From: JBMOPD01 sp049323615
GTDB lineage: Bacteria > Bacillota > Desulfotomaculia > Desulfotomaculales > Desulfocucumaceae
Reading direction: 5' to 3'
Length of the DNA stretch: 64,000 nucleotides
NCBI GenBank assembly: GCA_049323615.1
Contig: JBMOPD010000094.1
Location: 1-64,000, forward strand
Made by a program: the position numbers and the translations under genes. Below are positions 44,548 to 53,379 of the stretch, one piece after another. Below the pieces are notes generated by a model, which saw nothing but the letters and a program-made list of their open reading frames with translations, did no database searches and was not told the origin of the DNA. Position 1 is the first letter of the stretch, and each line of letters starts with the position of its first letter.

Positions 44548-44583
44548 AATACGGCGGGGGCAGACAACCAACCGTCTGCCCCC
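44548..44583 (-). terminator. Terminator between CBS and acyl-CoA ligase genes
   Basis: GGGGGCAGAC (44556-44565) and GTCTGCCCCC (44574-44583) form a perfect ten-bp stem. On the minus strand it is followed by GCCGTATTTTTTT. It ends the leftward ligase transcript and may also stop the rightward CBS transcript. Confidence 0.8.
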
Positions 44584-44637
44584 TGAACTGACAGCTTTTC
44601 CTACACTAACCCGGGGAACAAACCTCCCCGTCCAGTG

Positions 44638-46272
44638 TTAATTGCCCTTTTGCTTTTTAATTTCCTCTTCCCTGAGGAACCTTCTCAGCACCTTGCCGAC
44701 CGCGGTCTTGGGCAGTTCTTTCCTGAATTCAACCAGTTTGGGCACTTTGTAGGCGGCCAGCTTGCTCTTGCAGTAGCTGATAATCTCCTCCCCGGTGGCC
44801 TGCTCCCCCTCTTTCAGCACTATGAAGGCCTTTACCGTTTCCCCCCGGTAGGGATCGGGCACCCCGGCCACCACTGCTTCCATTACCTTGGGATGCTCAA
44901 ACAGGACTTCCTCCACGTCCCGGGGATAGATGTTGAATCCACCGGCAATGATCATGTCCTTCTTGCGGTCAACGATGTAGAAATAGCCGTCCTCATCCAT
45001 CCTGGCGATATCACCGGTATATACCCACCCGTCTTTAAGGGTCTTGGCGGTTTCTTCGGGCAAGTTCCAGTAGCCCTTCATTACCTGCGGGCCGGCGATA
45101 CAAAGTTCGCCGATTTCACCGGGAGGAAGGTTTTTAGTGCCTGTTTCCAGGTCCGCTATCCTGCACACGGTGTCCGAAAGGGGCAGCCCGATGCTGCCGG
45201 CCTTTCTCACCCCGATCATGGGGTTGCAGTGGGTCACCGGCGAGGTCTCGGAAAGGCCGTAGCCTTCCACCAGGCAGCCTCCGGTAAGTTCTTCAAACTT
45301 CTGGGCCACCTCCACCGGCAGCGGGGCCGAACCGCTGATGCAGTATTTGATTGATTTTACATTGACTTTGGCGATATCGGGGTAGTTGATCACCCCGATG
45401 TACATGGTGGGCACGCCCGGGAACAGGGTGGGCTGGTACTTGTCAATGGCCTGCATCACCGCCTCTATTTCAAACCTGGGGATGACAATCAGGGTGGCGG
45501 CGTTGACGATGCCGAAGTTGAGGCAGGTGGTCATGCCGTACGAGTGGAAGAACGGGAGCACGGATAAAACCTTCTCTTCGCCGTATTTACAGCCCTTGAA
45601 CCACTCGGTGACCTGCAGGGCATTGGCCACAATGTTGCGGTGGGTCAGCATGGCCCCCTTGGAAACCCCGGTAGTACCGCCGGTGTACTGCAGCACGGCC
45701 AGGTCATTGACCGCATCAAACTCCACCCTGGGCAGCGGGACGGCGGCAGAGGTCATGATGCTTTCAACCTTCAGGACATCTTCCCCGGTGACGTCCAGGG
45801 GCTGGCCGAGGCTGAACAGGATGACCTTTTCCACGGGGGTGAGATGGCGCACGTTCTTGATGCGCGGGTAAAACTGGTCATAGGCTATAAAAACTTTAGC
45901 CCCCGAGTCGTTCAGGATGTGCTCCAGCTCCCGCTCAACGTACATGGGGTTGACCTGCACCACCACGGCGCCGATTTTTTGAATAGCGTAAAAGGCCACA
46001 ATATACTGCGGACAGTTGGGTGTCATCAGGGCCACCCGGTCACCCTTTTTAACCCCCAGTTCATGCAGGAAACCGGCTGTTTTATGTACCATTCCCAATA
46101 CTGCCCGGTAGGACAGCTCGATGCCGGAAAAAACAACGGCCGTCCGGTCGGGCAATTTTGCCGCAGCCTCTTCAAGGAAATCCGGCATAGTCTTGTGCGG
46201 GTAGTCCAGGGTCGGACGCACACCCTCAGGGTATTTTTTAAGCCAGTGCTTTTCAATTTTTTCAGTGCCCAA
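44638..46272 (-). CDS. Long-chain fatty-acid-CoA ligase (FadD/LcfA-like)
   Basis: The 544-residue AMP-forming ligase starts at TTG behind GGGGAGGTTGTCAGG. Motifs: QYTGGTTGVSKGAMLTH near residue 188 (phosphate loop), GYGLSETSPVTHCNP near 335, GWVYTGDIARMDEDGYFYIVDRKKDMIIAGGFNIYPRDVE near 420 and the C-terminal lysine in PKTAVGKVLRRFL. It activates fatty acids to CoA esters in the cytosol. A FadR-like operator lies 33 bases upstream of the start, and a perfect terminator follows the gene, so it is a monocistronic, probably fatty-acyl-CoA-responsive unit. Confidence 0.92.
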   Translation of the reverse strand: MGTEKIEKHWLKKYPEGVRPTLDYPHKTMPDFLEEAAAKLPDRTAVVFSGIELSYRAVLGMVHKTAGFLHELGVKKGDRVALMTPNCPQYIVAFYAIQKIGAVVVQVNPMYVERELEHILNDSGAKVFIAYDQFYPRIKNVRHLTPVEKVILFSLGQPLDVTGEDVLKVESIMTSAAVPLPRVEFDAVNDLAVLQYTGGTTGVSKGAMLTHRNIVANALQVTEWFKGCKYGEEKVLSVLPFFHSYGMTTCLNFGIVNAATLIVIPRFEIEAVMQAIDKYQPTLFPGVPTMYIGVINYPDIAKVNVKSIKYCISGSAPLPVEVAQKFEELTGGCLVEGYGLSETSPVTHCNPMIGVRKAGSIGLPLSDTVCRIADLETGTKNLPPGEIGELCIAGPQVMKGYWNLPEETAKTLKDGWVYTGDIARMDEDGYFYIVDRKKDMIIAGGFNIYPRDVEEVLFEHPKVMEAVVAGVPDPYRGETVKAFIVLKEGEQATGEEIISYCKSKLAAYKVPKLVEFRKELPKTAVGKVLRRFLREEEIKKQKGN

Positions 46273-46304
46273 CCTGACAACCTCCCCTTATTTTTTTATT
46301 TTAT

Positions 46305-46322
46305 TGATTGGTGATTCATTCA
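46305..46322. promoter_or_regulatory. FadR (TetR-type)-like operator upstream of the acyl-CoA ligase
   Basis: TGATTGGTGATTCATTCA agrees with the Bacillus FadR box core TGAATGAMTANTCATTCA at 14 of 17 defined positions. It lies 33 bases upstream of the TTG start of a fadD-like gene, the classical FadR target. The right half TCATTCA is perfect. Confidence 0.45.
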
Positions 46323-46342
46323 ACCAAGTGAAAAAAATAAAA

Positions 46343-46371
46343 CAATTAAAATTATCCTGCAATTAAAATTA
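46343..46371. repeat. Direct repeat CAATTAAAATTA x2 in the ligase promoter region
   Basis: CAATTAAAATTA occurs at 46343-46354 and again at 46360-46371, 17 bases start to start. It lies in the AT-rich space between fadD-like and mobB genes. It could be an UP element or a regulator-binding pair. Confidence 0.4.
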
Positions 46372-46487
46372 CCTTTGGTATACAATTTTCTGTTATCTTC
46401 AGTTTACACCATCTTTGTAAAGGATTCTATAAAAAGACTGTTAATCCTGCTTCCGTTGACAGTTTTATTCTTCCAGATCCATAAATC

Positions 46488-46988
46488 TTATTGAGATCCA
46501 ATACGGTATCTGGACAGCAGGAAGCCGGCAACCCCGGCGGGGTCATCCAGGCCGAAAACGGGAACTCCCGCATTCCACTCCACATCGCTGACAATGGCAA
46601 TAAGATCCGCCGGGTCGGATATCAGCCTTTTTATCTGCGCCGAACGGGCAACCTCTATTTTGGGCCTGTTCCCCCTTTTATAGCCCTCGGTGAGGACCAT
46701 ATCCACATCCCCGAACAGGCCGGCCAGTTCATCCGGGTCCATTTCACGGTCCACCTTTATAAACAGGCCCACCCGGCCGGGGGTGGAAATGGCCACGGTA
46801 TCGGCCCCGGCCTTTGAAAAGCGCCAGGTGTCTTTTCCCGGCCGGTCAATGTCAATATCGTGGACATGGTGTTTAATCACGCCGAGCCGGATGTTCCTGG
46901 CCTTCAATTCCCTGATAAGTTTCTCCAGGAAGGTGGTCTTGCCCGCCCCGGACTCCCCGACAATGGACACTATCGGAACACTTTTCAC
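46488..46988 (-). CDS. mobB: Molybdopterin-guanine dinucleotide biosynthesis protein MobB
   Basis: The 166-residue P-loop protein has VSIVGESGAGKTTFLEKLI (Walker A, about 8-26), KHHVHDIDIDRPGKDTWRFSKAGAD and VLTEGYKRGNRPKIEVAR, as in MobB. It is a GTP-binding partner of MobA in attaching GMP to molybdopterin. It is divergent from mobA, with 110 bases between the starts carrying a shared promoter region. Confidence 0.94.
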   Translation of the reverse strand: MKSVPIVSIVGESGAGKTTFLEKLIRELKARNIRLGVIKHHVHDIDIDRPGKDTWRFSKAGADTVAISTPGRVGLFIKVDREMDPDELAGLFGDVDMVLTEGYKRGNRPKIEVARSAQIKRLISDPADLIAIVSDVEWNAGVPVFGLDDPAGVAGFLLSRYRIGSQ

Positions 46989-47019
46989 AAAAACCTCTCT
47001 CCTTTTGTTTTCCAGGCTT

Positions 47020-47028
47020 TGCTATAAT
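47020..47028 (+). promoter_or_regulatory. Extended -10 promoter of mobA
   Basis: TGCTATAAT combines TGn and a perfect TATAAT, 71 bases upstream of the mobA GTG. No good -35 is seen, typical of extended -10 promoters. Confidence 0.55.
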
Positions 47029-47060
47029 ATAATAACACAAGGCGGGTGCTTATAGGAAAG

Positions 47061-47077
47061 GATAAGCGACGCTTATC
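47061..47077 (+). promoter_or_regulatory. Inverted repeat in the mobA leader
   Basis: GATAAGC (47061-47067) and GCTTATC (47071-47077) form a seven-bp stem with a three-base loop between the promoter and the ribosome site GGAGG of mobA. It may be an operator or leader hairpin. Confidence 0.4.
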
Positions 47078-47098
47078 ACAGCCCGCAGGAGGTAAAAC

Positions 47099-47680
47099 GT
47101 GAAAGTCTCGGGCATCATCCTCGCCGGGGGTAAAAGCAACCGGATGGGAACCAATAAAGCGTTGTTGGAGCTGGGCGGGGTGACCCTGATTGAGCGGGTG
47201 GCCCGGGTGATGTCCGGGGTGTGCCCGGAAATAATCATCGCCGGGGGCGACCCGGATGAACTGGCACACCTGGGCTATCCCGTGGTCCCCGATATCTACC
47301 CCGGCTGCGGCCCCCTTTCCGGGATTCACGCCGGGCTGGTGGCGGCCCGGAACCGCTACAGCTTTGTATCGGCCTGCGATACCCCCTACCTCAGTGAAAA
47401 GCTGATCAGGAAAGTTGTTTCGGAAGCGGAAGGCTATGACGCGGTGATACTGAAGGAGGGGGAGTACTTCGAGCCCCTGTGTTCCCTGTACGGCAAAGCC
47501 TTTATCAAAGCCGCCGAGACATCCGTCAAAAACGGGGTATACAAGGTGACGGCGGCCCTTTCCCAGGTAAACTGGAAATCAGTAACCGTGAATCCCTCCG
47601 ATATACCCGATCTCAAAAAATCCCTGTTCAACATCAATACTCCCCGGGACTATGAGGAGGCCAAAAAGATCCGGGGTTAG
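47099..47680 (+). CDS. mobA: Molybdenum cofactor guanylyltransferase MobA
   Basis: The 193-residue enzyme starts at GTG behind GGAGG and has the nucleotidyltransferase signature LAGGKSNRMGTNKALLELGG at residues 9-28, then PDIYPGCGPLSGIHAGL and FVSACDTPYLS with the metal-binding Asp. It attaches GMP to molybdopterin to give the bis-MGD cofactor used by formate dehydrogenases. It converges on fdhA, with a large bidirectional terminator between them. Confidence 0.95.
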   Translation: MKVSGIILAGGKSNRMGTNKALLELGGVTLIERVARVMSGVCPEIIIAGGDPDELAHLGYPVVPDIYPGCGPLSGIHAGLVAARNRYSFVSACDTPYLSEKLIRKVVSEAEGYDAVILKEGEYFEPLCSLYGKAFIKAAETSVKNGVYKVTAALSQVNWKSVTVNPSDIPDLKKSLFNINTPRDYEEAKKIRG

Positions 47681-47694
47681 TTTCAGTTCACAGG

Positions 47695-47740
47695 CTAAAG
47701 AAGTTCCCCGGGGGGTTTCCCCCGGGGAACTTTACTTTAG
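47695..47740. terminator. Bidirectional terminator between mobA and fdhA
   Basis: AAGTTCCCCGGGGG (47701-47714) and CCCCCGGGGAACTT (47719-47732) form a 14-bp stem. It is extended by CTAAAG and CTTTAG at 47695-47700 and 47735-47740. The structure is symmetric and serves both converging transcripts. Confidence 0.8.
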
Positions 47741-47746
47741 CGACCG

Positions 47747-50434
47747 TCAGGCAATCTCTACTTTTACAGCGCAGACTTTCAGTTCCGGTATCTTGGCGAT
47801 GGAGTCCCGGGCCGGGTTGGTCAGCCTGTTGATGGCCACCTCGGGGAAGTGGAACGAGGTGAACACCAGCCCCTGGGGAACTATATCGGTTATCCGGGCC
47901 ATTAGTTCCACGCTGCCCCGGCGGGAGGACACTTTGACCCTGTCCCCGTCCCCGATGCCCAGTCTGGCCGCATCGGCCGGGTTGATTTCCAGGTGTTCCC
48001 GGCTGTAGTGTACCTCCAGGGCCCCGGTCCGCTGGGTCATGGTGCCGGTGTGGTAGTGCATGTGCCTCCGGCCGGTGCTTAAGACAAGCGGGTACTGGTC
48101 ATCCGGCATCTCGGCGGGCGGCACGTACTCCACCGGGTGGAACTTGCCCAGGCCCCGGGAGAACTTACCCACATGCAGCACCGGGGTGCCCGGGTGGTCC
48201 GGAGACGGGCAAGGCCACTGGATGCCGCCCTTCTCCAGGCGTTCATAGGAGATGCCGCCATACGAAGGAGTCAAGGAGGCAATTTCCTTCATCACCTCGG
48301 CGGGCGATCCGTATTTCATGGAATAGCCCATGGCGCCGGCCACGTCGCAGATTATCTGCCAGTCCGGCCTGGCGCCGCCCACCGGATCAATGGCCTGGCG
48401 CACCCGCTGCACCCGGCGCTCGGTATTGCTGAAGGTGCCGTCCTTCTCGGCGAAGCTGGCCCCCGGCAGCACCACGTCGGCCAGCTGGGCGGTTTCGGTC
48501 AGGAATATGTCCTGCACCACCAGGAATTCCAGTTTCTCCAGGGCATGGACGGCATGGTCGGCGTCCGGGTCGGAAAGAACCGGGTTCTCTCCCATAATAT
48601 ACATAGCCTTGATGGTCCCGTGGGATGCGCCCTCGATAATTTCGCCCACGGTCAGGCCGGGCTCGGCCGGCAATTTGCCGCAGCCCCAGGTCTCCTCAAA
48701 CTTGGCCCTGGCCTCGCCGGAGGTTACGGGCTGGTAGCCGGTGAGCACATTGGGCAGCGCCCCCATGTCACAGGCTCCCTGCACGTTGTTCTGGCCGCGC
48801 AGGGGGTTGACCCCGCTATTGGGCTTGCCGATATGGCCGCAGAGCATGGCCAGGTTGGCCACGGCAAAAACGTTGTGGGTGCCGCAGATATGCTGGGTGA
48901 CTCCCATGGTATAGAGTATGGTGGCGTTCTTCGCCCGGGCGTAGCCCCTGGCCACCTCCCGGATGGCGCCGGCGGGTATCCCGGTGATGCCTTCCACAAA
49001 CTCCGGGGTGTATTTGGCCACGGCAGCCATCAGGGCCTCGAAGTCCTCGGTGCGCTGGGCCACAAAGTCCTTGTTGTACAGGCCTTCGTCTATAATCACG
49101 TTGGCCATGCCGTTCAGCAGCGCGATGTCCGATCCGGATTTAATCTGCAGGTGGTAATTGGCCAGTTCGGCCACCTCTGTCTTGCGGGGGTCAGCCACCA
49201 CCAGGGTCGCCCCCTCCCGGACGGCCTTCTTCACCTTCAGGCCGATGATGGGGTGGGACTCGGTGGTATTGGTGCCGATGGCCAGAATAAAGCCGGCCCC
49301 GGCGATATCCCCGATGGGGTTGGTCATGGCCCCGCTGCCAAATGCTGCCGCCAGACCGGCGACAGTAGGAGCGTGTCAGAGGCGGGCGCAGTGGTCGATA
49401 TTGTTGGTACCGAGCACCGCGCGGGTGAATTTCATCATCAAATAGTTTTCTTCATTGGTGCAGCGGGCCGAGGACAGCACGCCCAGGGAATCCGGGCCGT
49501 ACTTGTCCCTGACGGCACCCAGTTTTTGGGCCACCAAGCTGACGGCCTCCTCCCAGGAGGCCTCCACAAGCCGTCCGTTCTTCTTGATCAGGGGTGTTTT
49601 CAGCCGGTCCGGGTGGTGTATGAACCCGAAGCCGAAGCGGCCCTTAACGCACAGGGCGCGGCCGTTGACGTCCCCGTTGCAGGAGGTGACACCCACAACC
49701 CTTCCGTCCCTGACGTTCAGTTCGAAGTTACAGCCGGTGCCGCAGTACGGGCAGGTGGTGCGGACCTTTTTCACCTCCCAGGTGCGGGCGGTGGACCGCA
49801 GGGCCTTTTCCTGCAGCGCCCCGGTGGGGCACACGGCCACGCAGTTGCCGCAAAAAACGCACTCCGACCCGGCCAGGGTGGTGTCCATGGCCGGGGCCAC
49901 CTTGGTGTTGAAGCCCCGGTAGGTGAAGTCCACCACGCTTTTGCCCTGGATTTCGGCGCAGGCGCGGACGCACTTGCCGCACAGGATGCACTTGTTCATA
50001 TCCCTGACAATAAAAGGGTTGTCGTCCTCAATGGAATACTGGTGCACGGCGCCGGTAAAGCCGCTTTCCCTGACCCCGTACATATAGGCGTAGTCCTGCA
50101 GCCGGCAGTCGCCGTTTTTCCCGCAGGTAAGGCAGTCCTGGGGATGGTTGGCCAGCAGCAGCTCAATTATTGTTTTCCTGGCCTCCATTACCGCCGGGGA
50201 TTCGGTCTCCACCACCATGCCCCCGGCGGCGGCGGTGGCGCAGGCTATAACCAGGCTGCGGGCGCCCTTTACGTCCACCACGCACATGCGGCACGACCCG
50301 GCCCTGCTCAGCTCGGGGTCGTGGCACAGGGTGGGGATGAAAATTCCCAGTTTCCTGGCTGCGTCCAGTATGGTGCTGCCCTGGGGCACGGTTACCTGCA
50401 GGCCGTTTATTGTTAAAGTGACATCATCAGCCAC
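47747..50434 (-). CDS. fdhA: NAD-linked formate dehydrogenase catalytic subunit, selenocysteine-containing
   Basis: The frame runs from GTG 50434 (seven bases after AAAGGAGG) to 47747 through an in-frame TGA at 49376-49378, read as selenocysteine 353: the context is HCARL-U-HAPTVAGLA, the conserved FdhA active site. The product is 895 residues. Domains in order: [2Fe-2S] ferredoxin (1-80), His-Cys [4Fe-4S] (about 95-110, CLTCGKNGDC), two-cluster ferredoxin (CILCGKCVRAC, CVFCGNCVAVC), the Mo-protein [4Fe-4S] (CPYCGTGC near 225), bis-MGD domain and C-terminal cofactor-binding domain. It oxidises formate or reduces CO2 in the cytosol. Reading TGA as stop splits it into two false genes. Confidence 0.96.
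49340..49378 (-). promoter_or_regulatory. SECIS element for selenocysteine insertion in fdhA
   Basis: Ten bases after the TGA, CTGTCGCC and GGCGGCAG form an eight-pair stem (one G-U pair) closed by the loop GGTCT. Stem position and GGUCU loop match the SelB-binding hairpin of E. coli fdhF. The genome should therefore encode SelA, SelB, SelC and SelD. Confidence 0.9.
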
Positions 50435-50456
50435 CGTTCGACCTCCTTTCGGTAGT

Positions 50457-51389
50457 TCATTTCCCTTCCATCTTCCTGATCCTGTCCAGCACGTCATTCA
50501 GTCCCAGGGCCTCGGCCCAGGGAACCTTCACGAACCGGTCGTCCTTTTTCAGCTGCGGGGCCTCCGGCCGGTCGCAGTGCAGGAGTTCCAGGCCCAGCCG
50601 CCCTTTCAGGCAAAGGGGCCTGCCGCTGCCGGGGGACCTGGCGGTAACGCCGATTACCTTGCCGTCTTTGATGTTCAGGTCAAATTGACAGCCGCTGTCA
50701 CAAAAAGTGCAGGTAACGGGCCTTTTTTCAATCTCCCAGGTGCGCCCCTTGCCGGCCATGCGCTTGTAGGTCAGCGCCCCCACCGGGCAGACGGCCACAC
50801 AGCGGCCGCAGTAAACGCAGTCGGATTCACCCAGGGAGGTGTCCATGGGCGGGGCTACCCTGGTGTTAAAGCCCCGGTAGGCAAAGTCGATTACCGCCCG
50901 TCCCTCCACCTGGGCGCAGGTGCGCACACACCTGCCGCACAGTATGCATTTGTTCAAATCCCGTATGATATAAGGGTTGCTGTCGTCCAGGGGATAAGCG
51001 TGTTTTTTTCCCTCAAACCCGGAACCCTTGACATTGTAGCGGAAGGCGTAGTCCTGCAGCCGGCAGTCACCGTTCTTTTCACAGGTCAGGCAGTCCTGGG
51101 GGTGATTGGCCAGGATCAGCTCCAGGATGGTCTTCCGGGCTTCCACCACCGCCGGGGATTCGGTTTCCACCACCATGCCCCCGGTGGCCTCGGTAACGCA
51201 GGAGGCAGGCAGGTTGCGCATTCCCGGTATCTCCACCACGCAGATCCGGCAGGCCCCGAAGCGGGGTATTTCCGGGTCGTGGCAGAAAGTGGGGATAAAG
51301 AACCCCGCCCCGGCGGCCGCGTCCAGCACCGATGTCCCCCTGGGCACCGTCACCTTAACCCCGTTTATGGTTAATGTAACATTTGCCAC
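50457..51389 (-). CDS. Iron-sulfur electron-transfer subunit, paralogue of the FdhA N-terminus (NuoG-like)
   Basis: The 310-residue protein repeats the FdhA N-terminal module order: [2Fe-2S] domain (TLTINGVKVTVPRGTSVLDAA), His-Cys cluster (HPQDCLTCEKNGDCRLQDYAFRYNV), two-cluster ferredoxin (CILCGRCVRTC, CVYCGRCVAVC) and a [4Fe-4S] site CTFCDSGCQF. It then breaks off in the molybdopterin region after RPLCLKGRLGLELLHCDRPEAP. It has no catalytic part. It lies between nuoF-like and fdhA genes and most likely passes electrons between the NuoEF-like module and FdhA. Confidence 0.9.
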   Translation of the reverse strand: MANVTLTINGVKVTVPRGTSVLDAAAGAGFFIPTFCHDPEIPRFGACRICVVEIPGMRNLPASCVTEATGGMVVETESPAVVEARKTILELILANHPQDCLTCEKNGDCRLQDYAFRYNVKGSGFEGKKHAYPLDDSNPYIIRDLNKCILCGRCVRTCAQVEGRAVIDFAYRGFNTRVAPPMDTSLGESDCVYCGRCVAVCPVGALTYKRMAGKGRTWEIEKRPVTCTFCDSGCQFDLNIKDGKVIGVTARSPGSGRPLCLKGRLGLELLHCDRPEAPQLKKDDRFVKVPWAEALGLNDVLDRIRKMEGK

Positions 51390-51409
51390 TCTTTATCACT
51401 CCCCTCGGC

Positions 51410-53362
51410 TTACGCCCGCTCGATGGCATCGAATTTGCAGCCTGCTATGCAGCTGCCGCACTTGATGCACTTGGCCTGGTCGATGACGTGGGGCTGCTTT
51501 TTCTCGCCGGTGATGGCCCCGGCCGGGCAGTTTTTCTTACACAACCCGCAGCCCTTGCACTTTTCGGCATTTATGCTGTAGGAGAGAAGGGCCGCGCATA
51601 CGCCGGCCGGGCAGCGTTTATCCTGGATATGGGCGATATATTCATCCTTGAAGTAGCGCAGGGTGGAAATGATGGGGTTGGGGCAGGTCTGCCCCAGGCC
51701 GCAGAGGGCGGTGTTCTTGACCACCCGGGCCAGCCGGTCCAGGGTGTCGATGTCCTCCATCCTCCCTTCCCCGTTGCAGATGCGGGTGAGTATCTCCAGC
51801 ATCCTGGTGGTGCCTTCCCGGCAGGGGGTGCACTTGCCGCAGGACTCGGACTGGGTGAAGGTCAGGAAGAACCTGGCCACATCCACCATGCAGGTGGTTT
51901 CGTCCATTACCACCAGGCCGCCGGAACCCATCATGGCGCCGGCCGAAGTAAGGGAGTCGTAGTCCACCGGCAGGTCCAGCAACTGATCGGGCAGGCAGCC
52001 GCCCGAAGGCCCGCCGATCTGCACGGCCTTGAACTTCTTGCCGCCCTGGATGCCGCCGCCGATGGCGAAGATTATATCCCTCATGCTTATGCCCATGGGC
52101 ACTTCCACCAGGCCGGTGTTGTTCACCTTGCCGGTCAGGGCGAATATCTTGGTGCCCTTGCTCTTCTCGGTGCCCATGGAGGCGTACCAGGACCCGCCGT
52201 TGCGGAGGATCTGGGGCACATTGGCAAAGGTCTCCACGTTGTTCAGGCAGGTGGGCTTGCCCCACAGCCCGCTGTTGGCCGGGAAGGGAGGCCTGACCCG
52301 GGGCATGCCCCGGTTGCCCTCGATGGACATCAATAGGGCGGTTTCCTCGCCGCACACAAAGGCGCCGGCCCCCGCCTTGATCTTGATGTGGAAATTGAAT
52401 CCGGAATTCATTATATTGTCGCCCAGTATGCCGTACTCCTCGGCCTGGGCGATGGCTATCTTCAGGCGTTCAATGGCCAGCGGGTATTCGGCCCGCACAT
52501 AGATATAGCCCTCGTCGGCGCCGACGGCGTAGCCGCAGGTCATCATGCCTTCCAGAACGGCGTGGGGGTCGCCCTCCAGCACGCTGCGGTCCATGAAGGC
52601 CCCGGGGTCGCCCTCGTCGGCGTTGCAGACCACGTATTTTTTATCGCCCTGGGCCTGGCGCACGAAGCCCCACTTCATGCCGGTGGGGAAGCCGGCGCCG
52701 CCCCGCCCGCGCAGGCCGGAGGTCTTTACTTCCTCCACCACCTGGTCAGGCGTCATTTCAAACAGGGCCCTGACGAACCCCACATAGCCGTCATTGGCGA
52801 TGTAATCGGAAACTTCCTCCGGGTTGATATGGCCGCAGTTGTGCAGCACCAGCCGCTTCTGGCGGGCGTAAAAAGGCACTGTCTCGTAGGTTTTGGCCGC
52901 TTCCCCGGTGATCGGGTCTTTATAGAGCAGCCGCTCCACCACTTCACCGCCGACCAGGTCCCTGGCCACTATCTCGGCCACGTCGGCCTCTTCAACCCGG
53001 GTGTAGAAGGTCTTCAGCGGTTCTATGATCATCAGCGGCCCCTGTTCGCAGAAGCCGTGGCAGCCGGTGATCTTGACTTCCACCCTGTCAGTCAGTCCGT
53101 TGGCCGCCAGCTCCTCCTTAAGCTTCTTGACCAGCCGGGGAGACCCCGAGGAGGTGCAGCCGGTACCGGCGCAGATATATACCATGCGTTTTTCGGTGCC
53201 CGCGGTTAAATGAATCCGGGCCAGCAGATCCGCTCTCTTCTGCCTGCAGCTTTCATCTTTATGGCAGATAGGGCCTTCCTTGCGGCATTTAATATAATCC
53301 TGGCAGGGGCTGGCCGGTGTGTGGGTGCACTTGTCACAGCATTTGTCCATTAAGTTCTTCAA
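51410..53362 (-). CDS. NADH-binding flavoprotein subunit (NuoF/HydB-like)
   Basis: The 650-residue subunit starts at TTG behind GGAAGGAGG. It has a cysteine-rich N-terminus, a thioredoxin-like [2Fe-2S] domain (CAGTGCTSSG, CHGFCEQGP), the FMN/NADH domain (GLRGRGGAGFPTGMKWGF, GEETALLMSIEGNRG), and the N3-type cluster (ESCGKCTPCREG). The C-terminus adds two [4Fe-4S] ferredoxin sites (CKGCGLCKKNCPAG, CIKCGSCIAGC). This is the composition of NAD-linked hydrogenase and formate dehydrogenase diaphorase subunits, including bifurcating ones. It exchanges electrons with NAD(H), and perhaps with ferredoxin. Confidence 0.93.
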   Translation of the reverse strand: MKNLMDKCCDKCTHTPASPCQDYIKCRKEGPICHKDESCRQKRADLLARIHLTAGTEKRMVYICAGTGCTSSGSPRLVKKLKEELAANGLTDRVEVKITGCHGFCEQGPLMIIEPLKTFYTRVEEADVAEIVARDLVGGEVVERLLYKDPITGEAAKTYETVPFYARQKRLVLHNCGHINPEEVSDYIANDGYVGFVRALFEMTPDQVVEEVKTSGLRGRGGAGFPTGMKWGFVRQAQGDKKYVVCNADEGDPGAFMDRSVLEGDPHAVLEGMMTCGYAVGADEGYIYVRAEYPLAIERLKIAIAQAEEYGILGDNIMNSGFNFHIKIKAGAGAFVCGEETALLMSIEGNRGMPRVRPPFPANSGLWGKPTCLNNVETFANVPQILRNGGSWYASMGTEKSKGTKIFALTGKVNNTGLVEVPMGISMRDIIFAIGGGIQGGKKFKAVQIGGPSGGCLPDQLLDLPVDYDSLTSAGAMMGSGGLVVMDETTCMVDVARFFLTFTQSESCGKCTPCREGTTRMLEILTRICNGEGRMEDIDTLDRLARVVKNTALCGLGQTCPNPIISTLRYFKDEYIAHIQDKRCPAGVCAALLSYSINAEKCKGCGLCKKNCPAGAITGEKKQPHVIDQAKCIKCGSCIAGCKFDAIERA

Positions 53363-53379
53363 GGGCCGATACCTCCTTC

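Noticed and set aside
38928..47085. Shared 14-base string CTTATCACAGCCCG-like near mog (38927) and mobA (47071)
   Set aside because: One copy falls in coding sequence at the mog end and the two lie in different contexts; it is likely chance.
47747..49327. Separate formate dehydrogenase gene starting MTNPIG
   Set aside because: It continues the fdhA frame after the TGA; the selenocysteine context and SECIS show one gene.
48137..50416. 759-codon open frame on the plus strand antisense to fdhA
   Set aside because: It is GC-rich shadow coding of the real gene, with His/Gly/Ala-rich sequence and no family motifs or ribosome site.
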